Source: Gordonibacter sp. 28C (GTDB lineage: Bacteria > Actinomycetota > Coriobacteriia > Coriobacteriales > Eggerthellaceae). Taken from it: a stretch of 64,000 nt of DNA. The stretch spans positions 186,001 to 250,000 of the forward strand of contig NZ_PPTR01000003.1 of the NCBI RefSeq assembly GCF_003339845.1, written 5' to 3'. Below are positions 16,477 to 25,860 of the stretch, one piece after another. Below the pieces are notes generated by a model, which ran no database searches, was not told the DNA's origin, and was given only the letters and a program-made list of their open reading frames with translations. Both the position numbers and the translations under genes were made by a program. Position 1 is the stretch's first letter. Each line of letters begins with the position of its first letter.

Positions 16477-17382
16477 TCAGCGGCGCTCGAGTTTGGAGCA
16501 CTGACGTTCGAACTCCTCGGCAAGGTCGAGCAGGGCCACCGTCTCGTTCGAGCGCTTCCACAGGGCGATGACGTTGAACTCCGGCAACGCGGCGTCCAGG
16601 GGGATGAAGGCGAACTCGTCGTCTGTGAAGTAATTCCTTAGGTGCGCGAACTCTATGGCGGCGCACCCCTCCACCATCAAGGACATGCGAATGCTGTTCA
16701 AATCCCCTATCAACCGCTTCTGCGTCACGGTTTCCAGGATGGGACTGAGAACCTTCCTGATGTGACTTGTCTCGTTCGGCATGAACGACGAGCGCGGAAC
16801 GATGATCTCCTCGCCGGCCAAGTCCCCCACGCGCACGATCTTCCGATCGGCAAGGCGATGGGTGTTCGGAACGATGAGGCAGAGGGAGTCCCGGTAGAGG
16901 TTCCTCCAGGCGAACCGGTCGGGGTCGAATTTTTCCAGATCGGCCGTTATGGCCAGGTCGATGCGGTTCTCGTCGAGCGCGCCCGGTATCTCGTCGATTT
17001 CCATGGAAAGGTAGCGCACCTCGACGGATGGATGCCGCTTCCCGAACGCCCGGATGGCCTTCGGCAGCACGATGGAGCTCGCACCGTACAGATACCCCAG
17101 GTCGATAGGCCGGTCTTCGCCGTACTTCAAGTGCTCGACCTCCTCGAGCACCCCGTCGTAGCGGTCGAGGACGTCTTTGCAACCGTCGATGAACGTCCGC
17201 CCGATACCTGTCAGGTGAACGCCGTTCTTCCCGCGCAAGAATATCTCGATGCCAAGCTCTTTCTCCACATTGACGACATGCTTGCTCAACACGGGCTGGG
17301 TGATGTAGAAGCGCTGCGCGGTCTTTGTGAAGCTCAGGGTTCTGGCAAGGTCGACGCATTCCCTCAGGTTGTCGATGTTCAA
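16477..17382 (-). CDS. LysR family transcriptional regulator
   Basis: A 301-residue regulator. The N-terminal winged helix-turn-helix includes SFTKTAQRFYITQPVLSKHV (about residues 16-35), and the substrate-binding domain begins near residue 90. The TTG at 17382 follows AGAGGGGG at 6 bases and matches the usual LysR start relative to the helix-turn-helix; an ATG at 17406 is possible. It is transcribed away from the molybdoenzyme operon at 17741, the classic LysR layout, so it probably controls that operon and perhaps the MFS gene. Confidence 0.92.
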   Translation of the reverse strand: MNIDNLRECVDLARTLSFTKTAQRFYITQPVLSKHVVNVEKELGIEIFLRGKNGVHLTGIGRTFIDGCKDVLDRYDGVLEEVEHLKYGEDRPIDLGYLYGASSIVLPKAIRAFGKRHPSVEVRYLSMEIDEIPGALDENRIDLAITADLEKFDPDRFAWRNLYRDSLCLIVPNTHRLADRKIVRVGDLAGEEIIVPRSSFMPNETSHIRKVLSPILETVTQKRLIGDLNSIRMSLMVEGCAAIEFAHLRNYFTDDEFAFIPLDAALPEFNVIALWKRSNETVALLDLAEEFERQCSKLERR

Positions 17383-17740
17383 AGCGGCCCCCTCTGATTT
17401 CCCTCGCATCGGCATGCCCCGATGCATGAGATTGCGTCGATTATACGGGAAGTGGAATGGGTTATGCCATTTTCGTCAACCGGAATCGAAGGGCGCGGAA
17501 ATAAACTGGGGCCGCGAGTCAAGGTGATAGGGGTACACCCGACGACTAGGCAACCCGCCCGGCTTGCGGTCGTTCGCCGGATCTTCCCCGAGGACACGAA
17601 CCGGCTGCTGCGTCCCCTCGCTCCAGCTTCCCGCGCCGAAAAGACGCGAACCGAGACTTCGCCGCCTGTGGAAGCTCGGCACGTGCGCGCCACCGCCGAG
17701 CTTCCCAGAGTTCAACCGCACAAGAGAAGGGGGATTCGCC
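17383..17740. other. Divergent promoter region between LysR and molybdoenzyme genes
   Basis: No gene is supported here. ATGGGTTATGCCAT (17457-17470) has the T-N11-A character of LysR sites, and an inverted repeat GCATCGG/CCGATGC surrounds 17415. Both are plausible regulator sites but neither is proven. The 17480-17700 stretch shows nothing else I can interpret. Confidence 0.35.
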
Positions 17741-20095
17741 ATGACAGAAGCGCAAGCCGACGTCAAAAACGAGATCGAGGCCGACGTGTACGGCTCGTTC
17801 TTCGTCAAGGAAAACGCCAAGGAAGCCACGACCCAAGACGACGCCGAAGGTCGGGAGTGGACGTGGAACGAGGACGGCATGACCGTCATCAGGACCAACG
17901 CGCGCACCGGCCCGGGGTGCCACCAGAACTGCGGGCTGCTGGTGTACGTGAAGGACGGGGCCATCGACCACATAGAGGGAGATCCGGAGAACCCGCACAA
18001 CCAGGGCCGCCTATGCCTTCGCTGCCTTGCGGCCAAGGAGATGATCTACCACGAGGACCGCATCCTGCACCCCATGAAGCGCGCCCGCGAGGACCGCGGC
18101 AAGGACAAGTGGGAGCGCATCGGCTGGGACGAGGCGTACGACCTCGTCTACGAGAACGTCATGGCGGTGGTGGAGAAACACGGGGCCGAGTCCATCTGGG
18201 TGACGCAGGGCACCGGCCGCGACATCAACGGCTACGGCCCGATGCTCGCGCAGTACCTGGGAACGCCGAACTACGGCATGGGTTTCCTGTCCGGGCAGGC
18301 GTGCTACGCGCCGCGCCTGTTCAGCACGTCGCTCAAGGTGGGCGACATGTTCGTGTGCGACTACTCGCAGTTCTTCCCCGAACGCTACGACGACCCGCGC
18401 TTCGAGGTGCCGGAGTACGTCATGGTCTGGGGCAACAACCCCGTCGTGGCGAACTCCGACGGCACGCTGGGGCACTGGATCGTGGAATGCATGAAGCGCG
18501 GCTCCAAGATCATCTGCATGGACCCCAAGCTCACCTGGCTCGCGGGCAAGGCCGAGTACTGGTTCCAGCTCCGCCCGGGCACCGACTGCGCCCTGGCGCT
18601 CGCGCTGTCCAACATCATCATCCAAGAAGACCTCTACGACCACGAGTTCGTGGAGCTGTGGACGTACGGATTCGACGAGTTCGCCGCGAGCATCGTCGAC
18701 TTCACGGCCGAGAAGGCCGCCGACATCTGCGGCATCGACGCCGAGAAGGTCACCGCGTGCGCCCGTGCCCTCGGCCGCGCGCGGTCGGCGTGCCTGCAAT
18801 GGGGCGTGGCCATGGACCACACGTCCGAGGGATTCGTCACCGGCATGGCCGTGTTCGACCTGCTGGCCGTGACCGGCAACTACGAGAAGCCGGGATCGAT
18901 GGTGTGCGGCCGCCCCTGCTTCGGCGTGGGCTCCACCTGGATGTCGGACTTCACGGTCATCGAGTCGCTTCCCACGCCCAGCTGGGCCGCCTCCGGCGAC
19001 AAGCGTATGAACCAGGAGTACAACGGGTGCAAGGCCATGGCCGCCATCAGCCAGGACATGATGCTGAAGGCGCTGGAGACGGGCGAGCCCTACCCCATCA
19101 AGTGCGTGTGGATGCAGACGAACAACCCCATCGCCAACATGGGCGCCGAGCCGCAGCGGATACTGCCGGCCCTGCTGGGCACCGACTTCAACGTCGTGGT
19201 CGACCTGTTCATGACGCCCACGGCCATGGGCGTGGCCGACGTGTTCCTGCCGGCCGTCACGTTCGCGGAGCGCGCGGGCATCACCGGCCACCAGCCCTAC
19301 CAGCTGGGCGCGGTGGCGCAGTGCATCGAGCCTTTGGGCGAGGCGAAGTCCGACCAGCAGATCATCTACGAGGTGGGCAGGCGCTTCCACGGCGACGCGG
19401 CGGGCGCCTGGAAGTCCGACGAGGAGTTCTACGACTTCTGCCTGCAAAGCTCGCCGTTCAAGTACCGGGACATCAAGGAGCGCACCTGGGCCTACCCGGA
19501 GTTCGAGTACTACAAGTACAAGACCGGCAAGCTGCGCCCCGACGGGCAGCCGGGCTTCAACACCGACACGGGCCGCTACAACTTCTACTCCATCGCCATG
19601 CAGAACATGGGGTACTCGCCCCTGTCGGCCTACGAGGAACCGCCCGAGAGCCCGCGCTCGACGCCGGAGCTTTACGAGAAGTACCCGCTGGTGCTCACGA
19701 CGGGCGCCCGCCGCTGGAGCCTCTTCCACTCCGAGCACCGTCAGGCCCCTTCGATGCGCGCCATCCATCCGGGGCCGCAGATCATGATCCACCCCGACGA
19801 CGCCGCGCAGTACGGCATCAAGGACGGCGACTGGGTGCTGATCGAGAACGAGTTCGGGTCGTGCCGCGAGCAGGCGGAGCTGTCCACCCGCATAAAGCGG
19901 GGCGTGGTGTCGGCCGACCACGGCTGGTGGTACCCCGAGCGCAAGGACCGTGCCGAGAACGACGGCACGGAAGCGGGCCTGTACGGCGTGTTGGAGAACA
20001 ACATCAACAAGCTGTTGCCCATGCGCCCCGGCAAAACGGGCCTGGGCAACTCCTACAAGTCCCAGCTCTGCCGGATCAGCAAGTACGAAGGCTAG
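17741..20095 (+). CDS. Molybdopterin-dependent oxidoreductase, catalytic subunit (cytoplasmic)
   Basis: A 784-residue bis-MGD enzyme of the DMSO reductase superfamily. Cys60, Cys64, Cys92 and Cys95 lie in the N-terminal iron-sulfur region (GPGCHQNCGLLVYVKDG, RLCLRC). The position of the first cysteine in its paralogue (Cys27 of the 47743 gene) is Asn53 here. A likely molybdenum ligand is Cys188 in SGQACY. The C-terminal cofactor domain includes DHGWWYPE. There is no Tat signal (it begins MTEAQADVKN), so it acts in the cytoplasm. With its small 4Fe-4S partner and no membrane anchor it resembles the acetylene hydratase, pyrogallol transhydroxylase and catechol dehydroxylase branch. The substrate is unknown. 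Confidence 0.9.
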   Translation: MTEAQADVKNEIEADVYGSFFVKENAKEATTQDDAEGREWTWNEDGMTVIRTNARTGPGCHQNCGLLVYVKDGAIDHIEGDPENPHNQGRLCLRCLAAKEMIYHEDRILHPMKRAREDRGKDKWERIGWDEAYDLVYENVMAVVEKHGAESIWVTQGTGRDINGYGPMLAQYLGTPNYGMGFLSGQACYAPRLFSTSLKVGDMFVCDYSQFFPERYDDPRFEVPEYVMVWGNNPVVANSDGTLGHWIVECMKRGSKIICMDPKLTWLAGKAEYWFQLRPGTDCALALALSNIIIQEDLYDHEFVELWTYGFDEFAASIVDFTAEKAADICGIDAEKVTACARALGRARSACLQWGVAMDHTSEGFVTGMAVFDLLAVTGNYEKPGSMVCGRPCFGVGSTWMSDFTVIESLPTPSWAASGDKRMNQEYNGCKAMAAISQDMMLKALETGEPYPIKCVWMQTNNPIANMGAEPQRILPALLGTDFNVVVDLFMTPTAMGVADVFLPAVTFAERAGITGHQPYQLGAVAQCIEPLGEAKSDQQIIYEVGRRFHGDAAGAWKSDEEFYDFCLQSSPFKYRDIKERTWAYPEFEYYKYKTGKLRPDGQPGFNTDTGRYNFYSIAMQNMGYSPLSAYEEPPESPRSTPELYEKYPLVLTTGARRWSLFHSEHRQAPSMRAIHPGPQIMIHPDDAAQYGIKDGDWVLIENEFGSCREQAELSTRIKRGVVSADHGWWYPERKDRAENDGTEAGLYGVLENNINKLLPMRPGKTGLGNSYKSQLCRISKYEG

Positions 20096-20105
20096 GTGAG
20101 TGAAG

Positions 20106-20444
20106 ATGAACGGACTGCTTATCGATTACGAGTGGTGCACGGGCTGCCACACCTGCGAGATAGCCTGCCAGCAGGAGCACGGGTTCGCGCCCGAGAAGCT
20201 GCTGGAAAAGGGCCGGATAGGCATCAGCCCTTACGAGATAGGCCCCCACGACCTGGGCGACGGCGCGTACCAGTACGAGTTCCTGCCCGTGCCCACCGCG
20301 CTCTGCGACCTGTGCGCGGACCGCGTGGCCAAGGGCAAGGAACCCACCTGCGTCAAGCATTGCCAAGCGGGCTGCATGCACTACGGAAGCGTGGAGGAGC
20401 TCTCCAAGAAGATGACTTCGAAGAAGATGGCCCTGTTCGTATAG
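20106..20444 (+). CDS. 4Fe-4S ferredoxin-type electron-transfer subunit
   Basis: A 112-residue partner of the molybdoenzyme upstream. Cysteine groups are CTGCHTCEIAC near the N-terminus, CDLC in the middle and CVKHCQAGC near the C-terminus, enough for two clusters. The ATG at 20106 follows AGGTGA; the GTG two codons earlier is less likely. It starts 10 bp after the catalytic gene. It is closely similar in plan to the protein at 47398-47739. Confidence 0.92.
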   Translation: MNGLLIDYEWCTGCHTCEIACQQEHGFAPEKLLEKGRIGISPYEIGPHDLGDGAYQYEFLPVPTALCDLCADRVAKGKEPTCVKHCQAGCMHYGSVEELSKKMTSKKMALFV

Positions 20445-20453
20445 GGTCCGATC

Positions 20454-20493
20454 GGTGCCCGGGAGTTCGCGTTCCCGGGCACCTTCCCGTTTT
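20454..20493 (+). terminator. Intrinsic terminator after the molybdoenzyme operon
   Basis: A perfect 11-bp stem (GGTGCCCGGGA with its complement, 20454-20464 and 20473-20483) has an 8-base loop and is followed by TTCCCGTTTT. It separates the iron-sulfur subunit from the zinc-ribbon gene. Confidence 0.75.
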
Positions 20494-20518
20494 GCGGCGG
20501 CGAAGGGAGGCTTGCGGG

Positions 20519-20728
20519 ATGTGCTACGTCTGCTCCATGTGCAACGCGTGCGGCAAGGTCGACCGCCTGCGCGAGATGAACGCCGTCTGCCCGGCGTGCG
20601 GCAAGCCCCGGGACGTCACCGACGGCACCTGCCCCCACTGCGGCCACCGACGCCCGCCCTACCCCGGCCCCGCCGGCACGCGCCCGACGGGCGAAGAGGC
20701 GGCAGGCAGGCGCGCGAAGGGCGCATGA
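20519..20728 (+). CDS. Small zinc-ribbon protein
   Basis: A 69-residue protein with eight cysteines in CxxC pairs: CYVCSMCNACG at residues 2-12, CPACG at 24-28 and CPHCG at 38-42. These are sufficient for two zinc sites. The C-terminal 25 residues are Pro/Gly/Arg-rich. The ATG follows GGGAGG. It lies just past the molybdoenzyme terminator, so it may be expressed by read-through. The function is unknown; rubredoxin-like electron transfer or nucleic-acid binding are both possible. Confidence 0.7.
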   Translation: MCYVCSMCNACGKVDRLREMNAVCPACGKPRDVTDGTCPHCGHRRPPYPGPAGTRPTGEEAAGRRAKGA

Positions 20729-20907
20729 CCGGCTCGTCGGTTGGCGGCACTTCCGCACGCGCCATCTTCCCGCGCGCCGTACGTGCGAAAAACACCGAGC
20801 GCGGAAGGGGCCCGTCTGCGATAATGGGCGCAGGCGCCTCAGGCGGCCGCACAGGGGGTCGGCTCGCAGGTGCCAGACCGCGAGCGCTTCGAGAGAAGGG
20901 GTTCACC

Positions 20908-21834
20908 ATGCTGCATGAAATCCGCTTTCCATCGTCGAACGACCGAGACCAGGTGACGGGGTGGATCTACGTCCCCGCTTGCGAGCCCGAGGGCATCGTG
21001 CAGCTGGTCCACGGTTTCGGAGAGCATTCCCGCCGCTACTTCCACATGATCGTGGCGCTCATGGACGCCGGCTTCATCGTGGCGGCCGACGACCACGTGG
21101 GCCATGGCGCCACCGCCATCGCGAACGGCACCTGGGGCGATTGGGGCGACGCGGGGCCGCACACCATGATGGAGGACGAGAAGCGGTTCAAGGACCTCGT
21201 GTGCGAGAAGTACCCCGACCTGCCCTACTTCATGTTCGGGCATTCCATGGGCTCGATGATCGCGCGCGACTTCAGCGCGAAGTACGGCGACGAGCTGACC
21301 GGCGCCGTCTACTGCGGCACCACCGGCATCTTCAAAAAAACGCACGAGGTGCGCGCGAAGCTGGACGAGGCCATCGCCGCCGGCAAGGCGCACGAGAGCG
21401 ACCCCGCCTTCGTGGGCGAGCTGATGGGCTGGATGTTCGCCCGCTGCGAGGAGGGCGCCCAGCTGGGCAACGAGTGGATCTGCCACGACCCCGCCGTTCA
21501 GAGGGACCACGCCGAAGACCCGTTCGACGCCTTCACGCACCCCACCCACAACATCAGCCTGCGCGACTTCATTGACATGATGCTCTGCATCGAAGGCGCC
21601 GAATGGGCCGAGAAGGTGCCCGCCGACCTGCCCGTCCTGTGCATCGCGGGCGACCAGGACCCCGTGGGCAACTACGGCGAGGGCGTGTACGCGTGCGCCA
21701 ACTGGCTCGCGGACACGGGCCACGAGGTGACGACGAAGCTCTACTCCGGCTACCGCCACGAGATCCACAACTACGACGACCTCAAGTTCGAGGTCGAAGA
21801 AGACCTCATAAGCTGGCTGCTGCTGCACCTGTAG
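20908..21834 (+). CDS. Alpha/beta hydrolase (monoacylglycerol lipase-like)
   Basis: A 308-residue serine hydrolase. The oxyanion region is VHGFGEHSRRY, the nucleophile Ser113 lies in GHSMG, the probable Asp is in IAGDQDPVGNYG and the His in GYRHEIHNY. It lacks a signal peptide and probably acts on lipid or small-molecule esters in the cytoplasm. It follows its own ribosome site (GAGAAGGGG) and is not obviously part of the operon upstream. Confidence 0.9.
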   Translation: MLHEIRFPSSNDRDQVTGWIYVPACEPEGIVQLVHGFGEHSRRYFHMIVALMDAGFIVAADDHVGHGATAIANGTWGDWGDAGPHTMMEDEKRFKDLVCEKYPDLPYFMFGHSMGSMIARDFSAKYGDELTGAVYCGTTGIFKKTHEVRAKLDEAIAAGKAHESDPAFVGELMGWMFARCEEGAQLGNEWICHDPAVQRDHAEDPFDAFTHPTHNISLRDFIDMMLCIEGAEWAEKVPADLPVLCIAGDQDPVGNYGEGVYACANWLADTGHEVTTKLYSGYRHEIHNYDDLKFEVEEDLISWLLLHL

Positions 21835-21841
21835 GCGGGCG

Positions 21842-21874
21842 TGTCCCAATTGGGGACAGTCCCCAATTGGGACA
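21842..21874. repeat. Palindromic repeat, TGTCC-GGGGA family
   Basis: Perfect 15-bp arms (TGTCCCAATTGGGGA and its complement) surround a 3-base loop. The repeat lies between the convergent hydrolase and lipocalin-like genes and could act as a bidirectional terminator. Related copies occur at 34132-34190 and 34213-34258. Confidence 0.85.
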
Positions 21875-21877
21875 TTT

Positions 21878-22369
21878 CTACGCGCGCTCGGCGTAGATGT
21901 CCGCGTTCACGTGCCAAGCGCCGTCGTCCTGCACGGTGACGTTCTGCCAATGGAAGCGGTCGTCATCGACGGAGACGAACACCCACTTCCTGCTGGCGTC
22001 TTCGAGGTTGGTGAGGACGATCATATCGCCTTGCTTCCTTGCCTCGAGCCGGAATATCTTGCCCGTGTAACCGTAGACGACGTCCCATGCACGCGTTACA
22101 GGGTTGAAGATGCGCAGGGACGTGCCGTACTCGGTCAGGGGATGAGGCGTTTCGGTCCGCGCATCGCGCGAGGGCAGGATGATCACGTCCTGGATGGCCA
22201 TGCCCTCGAGGACCCGCGCGAAATGACACTCCCCCTCAACCGAGCAGGACAGGTTGCGATCGACGTAGTCGAGCTTCCAACTGCCGACGAGCTTCCCGAA
22301 ATAATCGTACTCCTCGGGCAGCCCCGGACTTCTGCCGTCGCTCGCCAACGCCTCGATGAAACCGTCCAT
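21878..22369 (-). CDS. Lipocalin/DUF1579-like hypothetical protein
   Basis: A 163-residue protein with alternating strand-like segments: FGKLVGSWKLDYVDRNL, then EGECHFARVLEGMAIQDVII, and a tryptophan-rich core. This resembles the small beta-barrel DUF1579 family, a tentative match from pattern only. There is no signal peptide. The ATG at 22369 follows GGGAAGGG. It lies 26 bp downstream of ychF on the same strand. The function is unknown. Confidence 0.7.
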   Translation of the reverse strand: MDGFIEALASDGRSPGLPEEYDYFGKLVGSWKLDYVDRNLSCSVEGECHFARVLEGMAIQDVIILPSRDARTETPHPLTEYGTSLRIFNPVTRAWDVVYGYTGKIFRLEARKQGDMIVLTNLEDASRKWVFVSVDDDRFHWQNVTVQDDGAWHVNADIYAERA

Positions 22370-22395
22370 GTGCAAACCCTTCCCGCCAAGCGTTC

Positions 22396-23460
22396 CTACA
22401 CGTTGAACTTGAAGTGCATGACGTCGCCGTCCTGCACCACGTACTCCTTGCCCTCCTGGCGCAGTTTGCCGGCGTCGCGGCAGCCCTTCTCGCCGTCGAG
22501 CTCGGAGTAGTCGGCGAACGACGCCGTCTCGGCCTTGATGAAGCCGCGCTCGAAGTCGGTGTGGATGACGCCGGCCGCCTGCGGGGCCTTCGCGCCGATG
22601 GGGATGGTCCAGGCGCGCGTCTCGGTCTCACCGCTCGTGAAGTACGACTGCAGGCCCAGCAGGTGGTACGCCTCGCGGACGAGGCGCGCGAGGCCGCTTT
22701 CCTCGAGCCCCATGGCCTCCAGGTACTCGCGCGCCTCGGCCGGGTCGAGCTCGGCCAGGTCGGCCTCCACCTTCGCGCAGATGGGCACCGGCGCGCACCC
22801 GTCGATCTCGGGCAAGTCGACCGCAAGCTGGTCTTCATCGACGTTGGCGATGTAGAGCATGGGCTTCATCGTCAGCAGGTGCAAATCGTGCAGCGCGGCG
22901 CGCTCGTCGTCGGAAAGGTCGAGCGTGCGGGCGCGATGTCCCTCGTTCAGCCCCTCGTACACCTTCTTGGCCGCGGCCACCTTCGCCGCGCCGGCCTTGT
23001 CGCGCTTGGCTTCCTTCTCCAAACGCGGCAGCGCCTTCTCCAGCGTGCCCATGTCGGCCAGGATCAGCTCGGTCTTGATGGTTTCCACGTCGCTTTGCGG
23101 GTCCACCTTGCCGGAGACGTGCACCACGTCCGGATCGCCGAAGAAGCGCACGACCTCGCAGATGGCGTCCGTCTCGCGGATGTTCGCGAGGAACTGGTTG
23201 CCCAGGCCCTCGCCCTGGCTGGCGCCGGCCACGAGGCCCGCGATGTCCACGAACTCGACGGTTGCCGGCACGATGCGCGCCGGATGGTCGATCTCGGCCA
23301 GGCGGTCGAGGCGCGCGTCGGGCACGGGCACCACGCCCACGTTGGGCTCGATGGTGGCGAACGGGTAGTTGGCCGCGAGGCCGCCCTTGTTCGTGAGGGC
23401 CGTGAACAGCGTGGACTTGCCGACGTTCGGCAGCCCGACGATACCGATGGATAGCGACAT
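22396..23460 (-). CDS. ychF: Ribosome-associated ATPase YchF (Obg-like)
   Basis: A 354-residue P-loop protein with the signature GLPNVGKSTLFTALT at residues 9-23. The DIAGLVAGASQGEGLGNQFL switch region follows, with a central coiled-coil segment and a C-terminal TGS domain (IHTDFERGFIKAE). Family members bind ribosomes and prefer ATP to GTP, and they take part in stress responses. The length is standard. Confidence 0.95.
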   Translation of the reverse strand: MSLSIGIVGLPNVGKSTLFTALTNKGGLAANYPFATIEPNVGVVPVPDARLDRLAEIDHPARIVPATVEFVDIAGLVAGASQGEGLGNQFLANIRETDAICEVVRFFGDPDVVHVSGKVDPQSDVETIKTELILADMGTLEKALPRLEKEAKRDKAGAAKVAAAKKVYEGLNEGHRARTLDLSDDERAALHDLHLLTMKPMLYIANVDEDQLAVDLPEIDGCAPVPICAKVEADLAELDPAEAREYLEAMGLEESGLARLVREAYHLLGLQSYFTSGETETRAWTIPIGAKAPQAAGVIHTDFERGFIKAETASFADYSELDGEKGCRDAGKLRQEGKEYVVQDGDVMHFKFNV

Positions 23461-23896
23461 GGGACTTCCTTCTCAAACGGTGCAGACGTATCGTCCCATG
23501 ATAGCAAAACGCCCGGCCGCGCACGAGCGCGCCAGACGCCGTCGACGCAAAACAGCACCGTAATAGTTTTTCGAGCTCCTTCTGCAACTTTTTCGAAGCT
23601 ATGATGGCTTGAGAGGGCCGTGGCAGCAAAATGCCGAACACGCGCGGGCGTTTGCCCAGGTCGCAATTCTCACGCGCTTCCAAAAAACCCTTACGAGCCA
23701 ACACAGCTTCGATTTTTTTACATCGCCGCCCCGAAGGCTCGCCGAGAACGGCTTCCAACGTAACGCAACCCTTCGCACCGACCACACCGATCGAAACAGT
23801 CCGTTCGAACGTACCGGACCCCGCACGGGAGGACATCTTGCCAGACCCGGGCATCTTGGCAAGGCCCGGTCCCGGTTCCCGCCGAAGCGCGGCCCC
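23461..23896. other. Intergenic region upstream of ychF, no clear gene
   Basis: This 436-bp stretch between ychF and the U32 gene is less GC-rich than its surroundings and contains several A/T tracts (for example near 23690-23720). A minus-strand frame reading from 23854 and another from 23862 exist, but neither has a ribosome site or recognisable sequence. It may hold a long leader or promoter for ychF. Confidence 0.4.
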
Positions 23897-24889
23897 CTAT
23901 CCCGCGCGCACGAGGGGCTCGCGGCGCGCCGTGCGGGGGAAGCGCACTTCCGGGTAGTAGCACGAAAGGGAGTCTCCGCAGTCGCGGGCGCGCTCGGGCG
24001 GCACGCTCATGCGCGCGAGAAACTCCTGCTCGTCGGCGCACCTCTTCGCTATCTCCACGTTGCGCACGACCGCCTCGATGTCGCGCAGCACGCAGGCCGG
24101 ATCGTCCGAACGGCCCACGATCTTCGCCGCGGTCACGCCCGCCTGCTCCAAACGGTACACGGCGCACAGCCCGCAGGCGGAAAGATGGAACCGCCCGTAC
24201 GTTTCGTTGTTCTCGCGGGCGGCGCGCGACAGGCCGCCCCCGTGCCCCACCGTGTAGAACTCGCGCTCGGCGTGGCGCACGTCCCAGCACAGCGCGTTGC
24301 GTCCTTGGAAATGGCGGCCCAGGCAGAACCCGTCCGCGAAAACGCACCCGTTGCGCATGAGGAACACCTCCAACTCCACGTCGGGCACGGCCTCGGTCAT
24401 GGCCTCGATCTCCGCAAGGCCCACGTCGCGCGGCACGATGACGCGCCCGCATCCGAGATCGCGGTAGAAGCGCGCGATGTCGGCGTTGTAGACGCCGCAC
24501 ATGGTGGACGCCACCACCTCCAAGCCGCTGTCGGCCGTCGGCTCCACGGCCTCGGGCACCGACACGATGGCACCCGTAGCCCCCGCCGCATGCAAGCGCT
24601 CGAAGTAGCCGAACAGGAAGTCCAGCCGTTCCTGGGAATAGGCGCTCGCGTTGAACGTGACGTAGATGCGCTTTCCCAGGTCGCGCACCTCGTCCACGAT
24701 GGATAGCACGTCCTCGAAGCAGTAGGGGTTGGCTTGGCGCCGAAAGCCCGTCATGCGGTTGAGGTCGGCCTCGTCGCCGAAGCGCTCGTGCCAGGCGGGG
24801 TCGTGGAAACCGATGTAGAACTCCTCGCCCCCGGCGGCGACGTAGCGCTCCAAGTAGGCGCGGTCGTTCACGGGCACGAGCGGGTTCAT
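23897..24889 (-). CDS. U32 family protein (UbiU/YhbU-like), partner 1
   Basis: A 330-residue protein of the peptidase U32 family. Many members are now known to carry a 4Fe-4S cluster and act as oxygen-independent hydroxylases or RNA-modification enzymes rather than peptidases. The N-terminal barrel includes EEFYIGFHDPAWHERFGDE. The cysteine cluster is NGCVFADGFCLGRHFQGRNALCWD, with further cysteines in SACGLCAVYRLEQAG, which matches the U32 signature region. Its start overlaps the stop of the next U32 gene by 4 bp (ATGA), so the two are coupled. It may form a heterodimer, as UbiU and UbiV do; this is inference. Confidence 0.85.
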   Translation of the reverse strand: MNPLVPVNDRAYLERYVAAGGEEFYIGFHDPAWHERFGDEADLNRMTGFRRQANPYCFEDVLSIVDEVRDLGKRIYVTFNASAYSQERLDFLFGYFERLHAAGATGAIVSVPEAVEPTADSGLEVVASTMCGVYNADIARFYRDLGCGRVIVPRDVGLAEIEAMTEAVPDVELEVFLMRNGCVFADGFCLGRHFQGRNALCWDVRHAEREFYTVGHGGGLSRAARENNETYGRFHLSACGLCAVYRLEQAGVTAAKIVGRSDDPACVLRDIEAVVRNVEIAKRCADEQEFLARMSVPPERARDCGDSLSCYYPEVRFPRTARREPLVRAG

Positions 24890-25854
24890 CGCGCACCGCC
24901 TTCCGCTGCAAGGGAGGTGCGCCGCCCTTCGCTCGCGGCCTCGAACCCGCGCACGGGCTCGCCCGCGTCAAGGCGCGCGACCGTCGGGCCGTGCTCGATG
25001 CGGGCGTCGCGTCGGGGGACCAGCACGTCGAACGGCGACACGATCATCCGGAAGTCCTCTCCCTCGCACACGGTGCAGTCGTGGTTCGGGAAGTACACGG
25101 CGCGCCCGAATTTGAGCAGGCGCGCGCCGTACGGCAGCCTATACCCCACCGCGCAGCGCGTGCACTCCAGCGAACACGACGCGTTCGGACGGAATTTCTC
25201 GCGCACGGGACGGCTTATGCTGGCCAGCTCGCAGATCGACCCCGTCGACATATAGCAGTACGGCATGTGCACGCCAACCTCGAGGTGCGGCATGAGCCCG
25301 CGCAGCTCGGACAGGTCGAGCGCCGCATGGGTCGGGTCGAGCTCCAAGCCCTGCAGCTCGCCATGGCGGAACAGCTCGGTGACGAGCGCGGGCACGCCCA
25401 CGGCATGCCGGGTTTCGAACAGCTCGAGGTAGCGCGGATCACGCGGCTCCTTGGAGAACAGGCGCCCGGCGTTGAGCGGCAGCCCGTAGCGGTCGAGGCA
25501 ATGCGCCACCATGCCCACGTCGTTCACCGTGATCTCGTCGACGACGTCGCGATGCGCCGACACGAGCTCGTCGATACGCCGCCGCGCCTCGGCGAGGTCC
25601 TTCTGGGAGAACACGGGCACCACGAGCGTGGCCGGGATGCGCTCGCGCCGGCAGAGGGAAAACGCCTCGCGCCACACCTGCTCGGGCTGGCGAAGGAAGT
25701 ACTGGCTGCAGAGGTTCGAGCCGACGTAGAGCCTCTTCACGGAGCGGCGGCCCGCCGCCTGCATGGTCCGCTCCACCAACAGGGGGAGGGTCATGCCATG
25801 CGCACGGGCCGCCGCGGCCGTGTCGGCCACGTTGCACGCGGGTACGGATTGCAT
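24886..25854 (-). CDS. U32 family protein (UbiV-like), partner 2
   Basis: A 322-residue divergent U32-like protein. A candidate cluster site is formed by Cys in GSICELAS and the C-x3-C-x2-C of NASCSLECTRCAVGYR, and an N-terminal Cys lies in YVGSNLCSQYF. This spread is reminiscent of UbiV. The start is uncertain: an ATG at 25794 would remove the first 20 residues, and neither site has a clear ribosome site. It overlaps the next U32 gene by 4 bp and lies 6 bp after the repeat-peptide gene, so the three genes form one operon. Confidence 0.8.
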   Translation of the reverse strand: MQSVPACNVADTAAAARAHGMTLPLLVERTMQAAGRRSVKRLYVGSNLCSQYFLRQPEQVWREAFSLCRRERIPATLVVPVFSQKDLAEARRRIDELVSAHRDVVDEITVNDVGMVAHCLDRYGLPLNAGRLFSKEPRDPRYLELFETRHAVGVPALVTELFRHGELQGLELDPTHAALDLSELRGLMPHLEVGVHMPYCYMSTGSICELASISRPVREKFRPNASCSLECTRCAVGYRLPYGARLLKFGRAVYFPNHDCTVCEGEDFRMIVSPFDVLVPRRDARIEHGPTVARLDAGEPVRGFEAASEGRRTSLAAEGGAR

Positions 25855-25860
25855 CGTCGG

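Noticed and set aside
17457-17470. LysR-type T-N11-A sequence treated as a proven operator
   Set aside because: Such short sequences occur by chance; it is mentioned only as a candidate within the intergenic region.
22835-23854. A minus-strand frame of 339 codons over the ychF upstream region
   Set aside because: It overlaps ychF in another frame, lacks a ribosome site and shows no protein-like conservation; most of it is a shadow of ychF.
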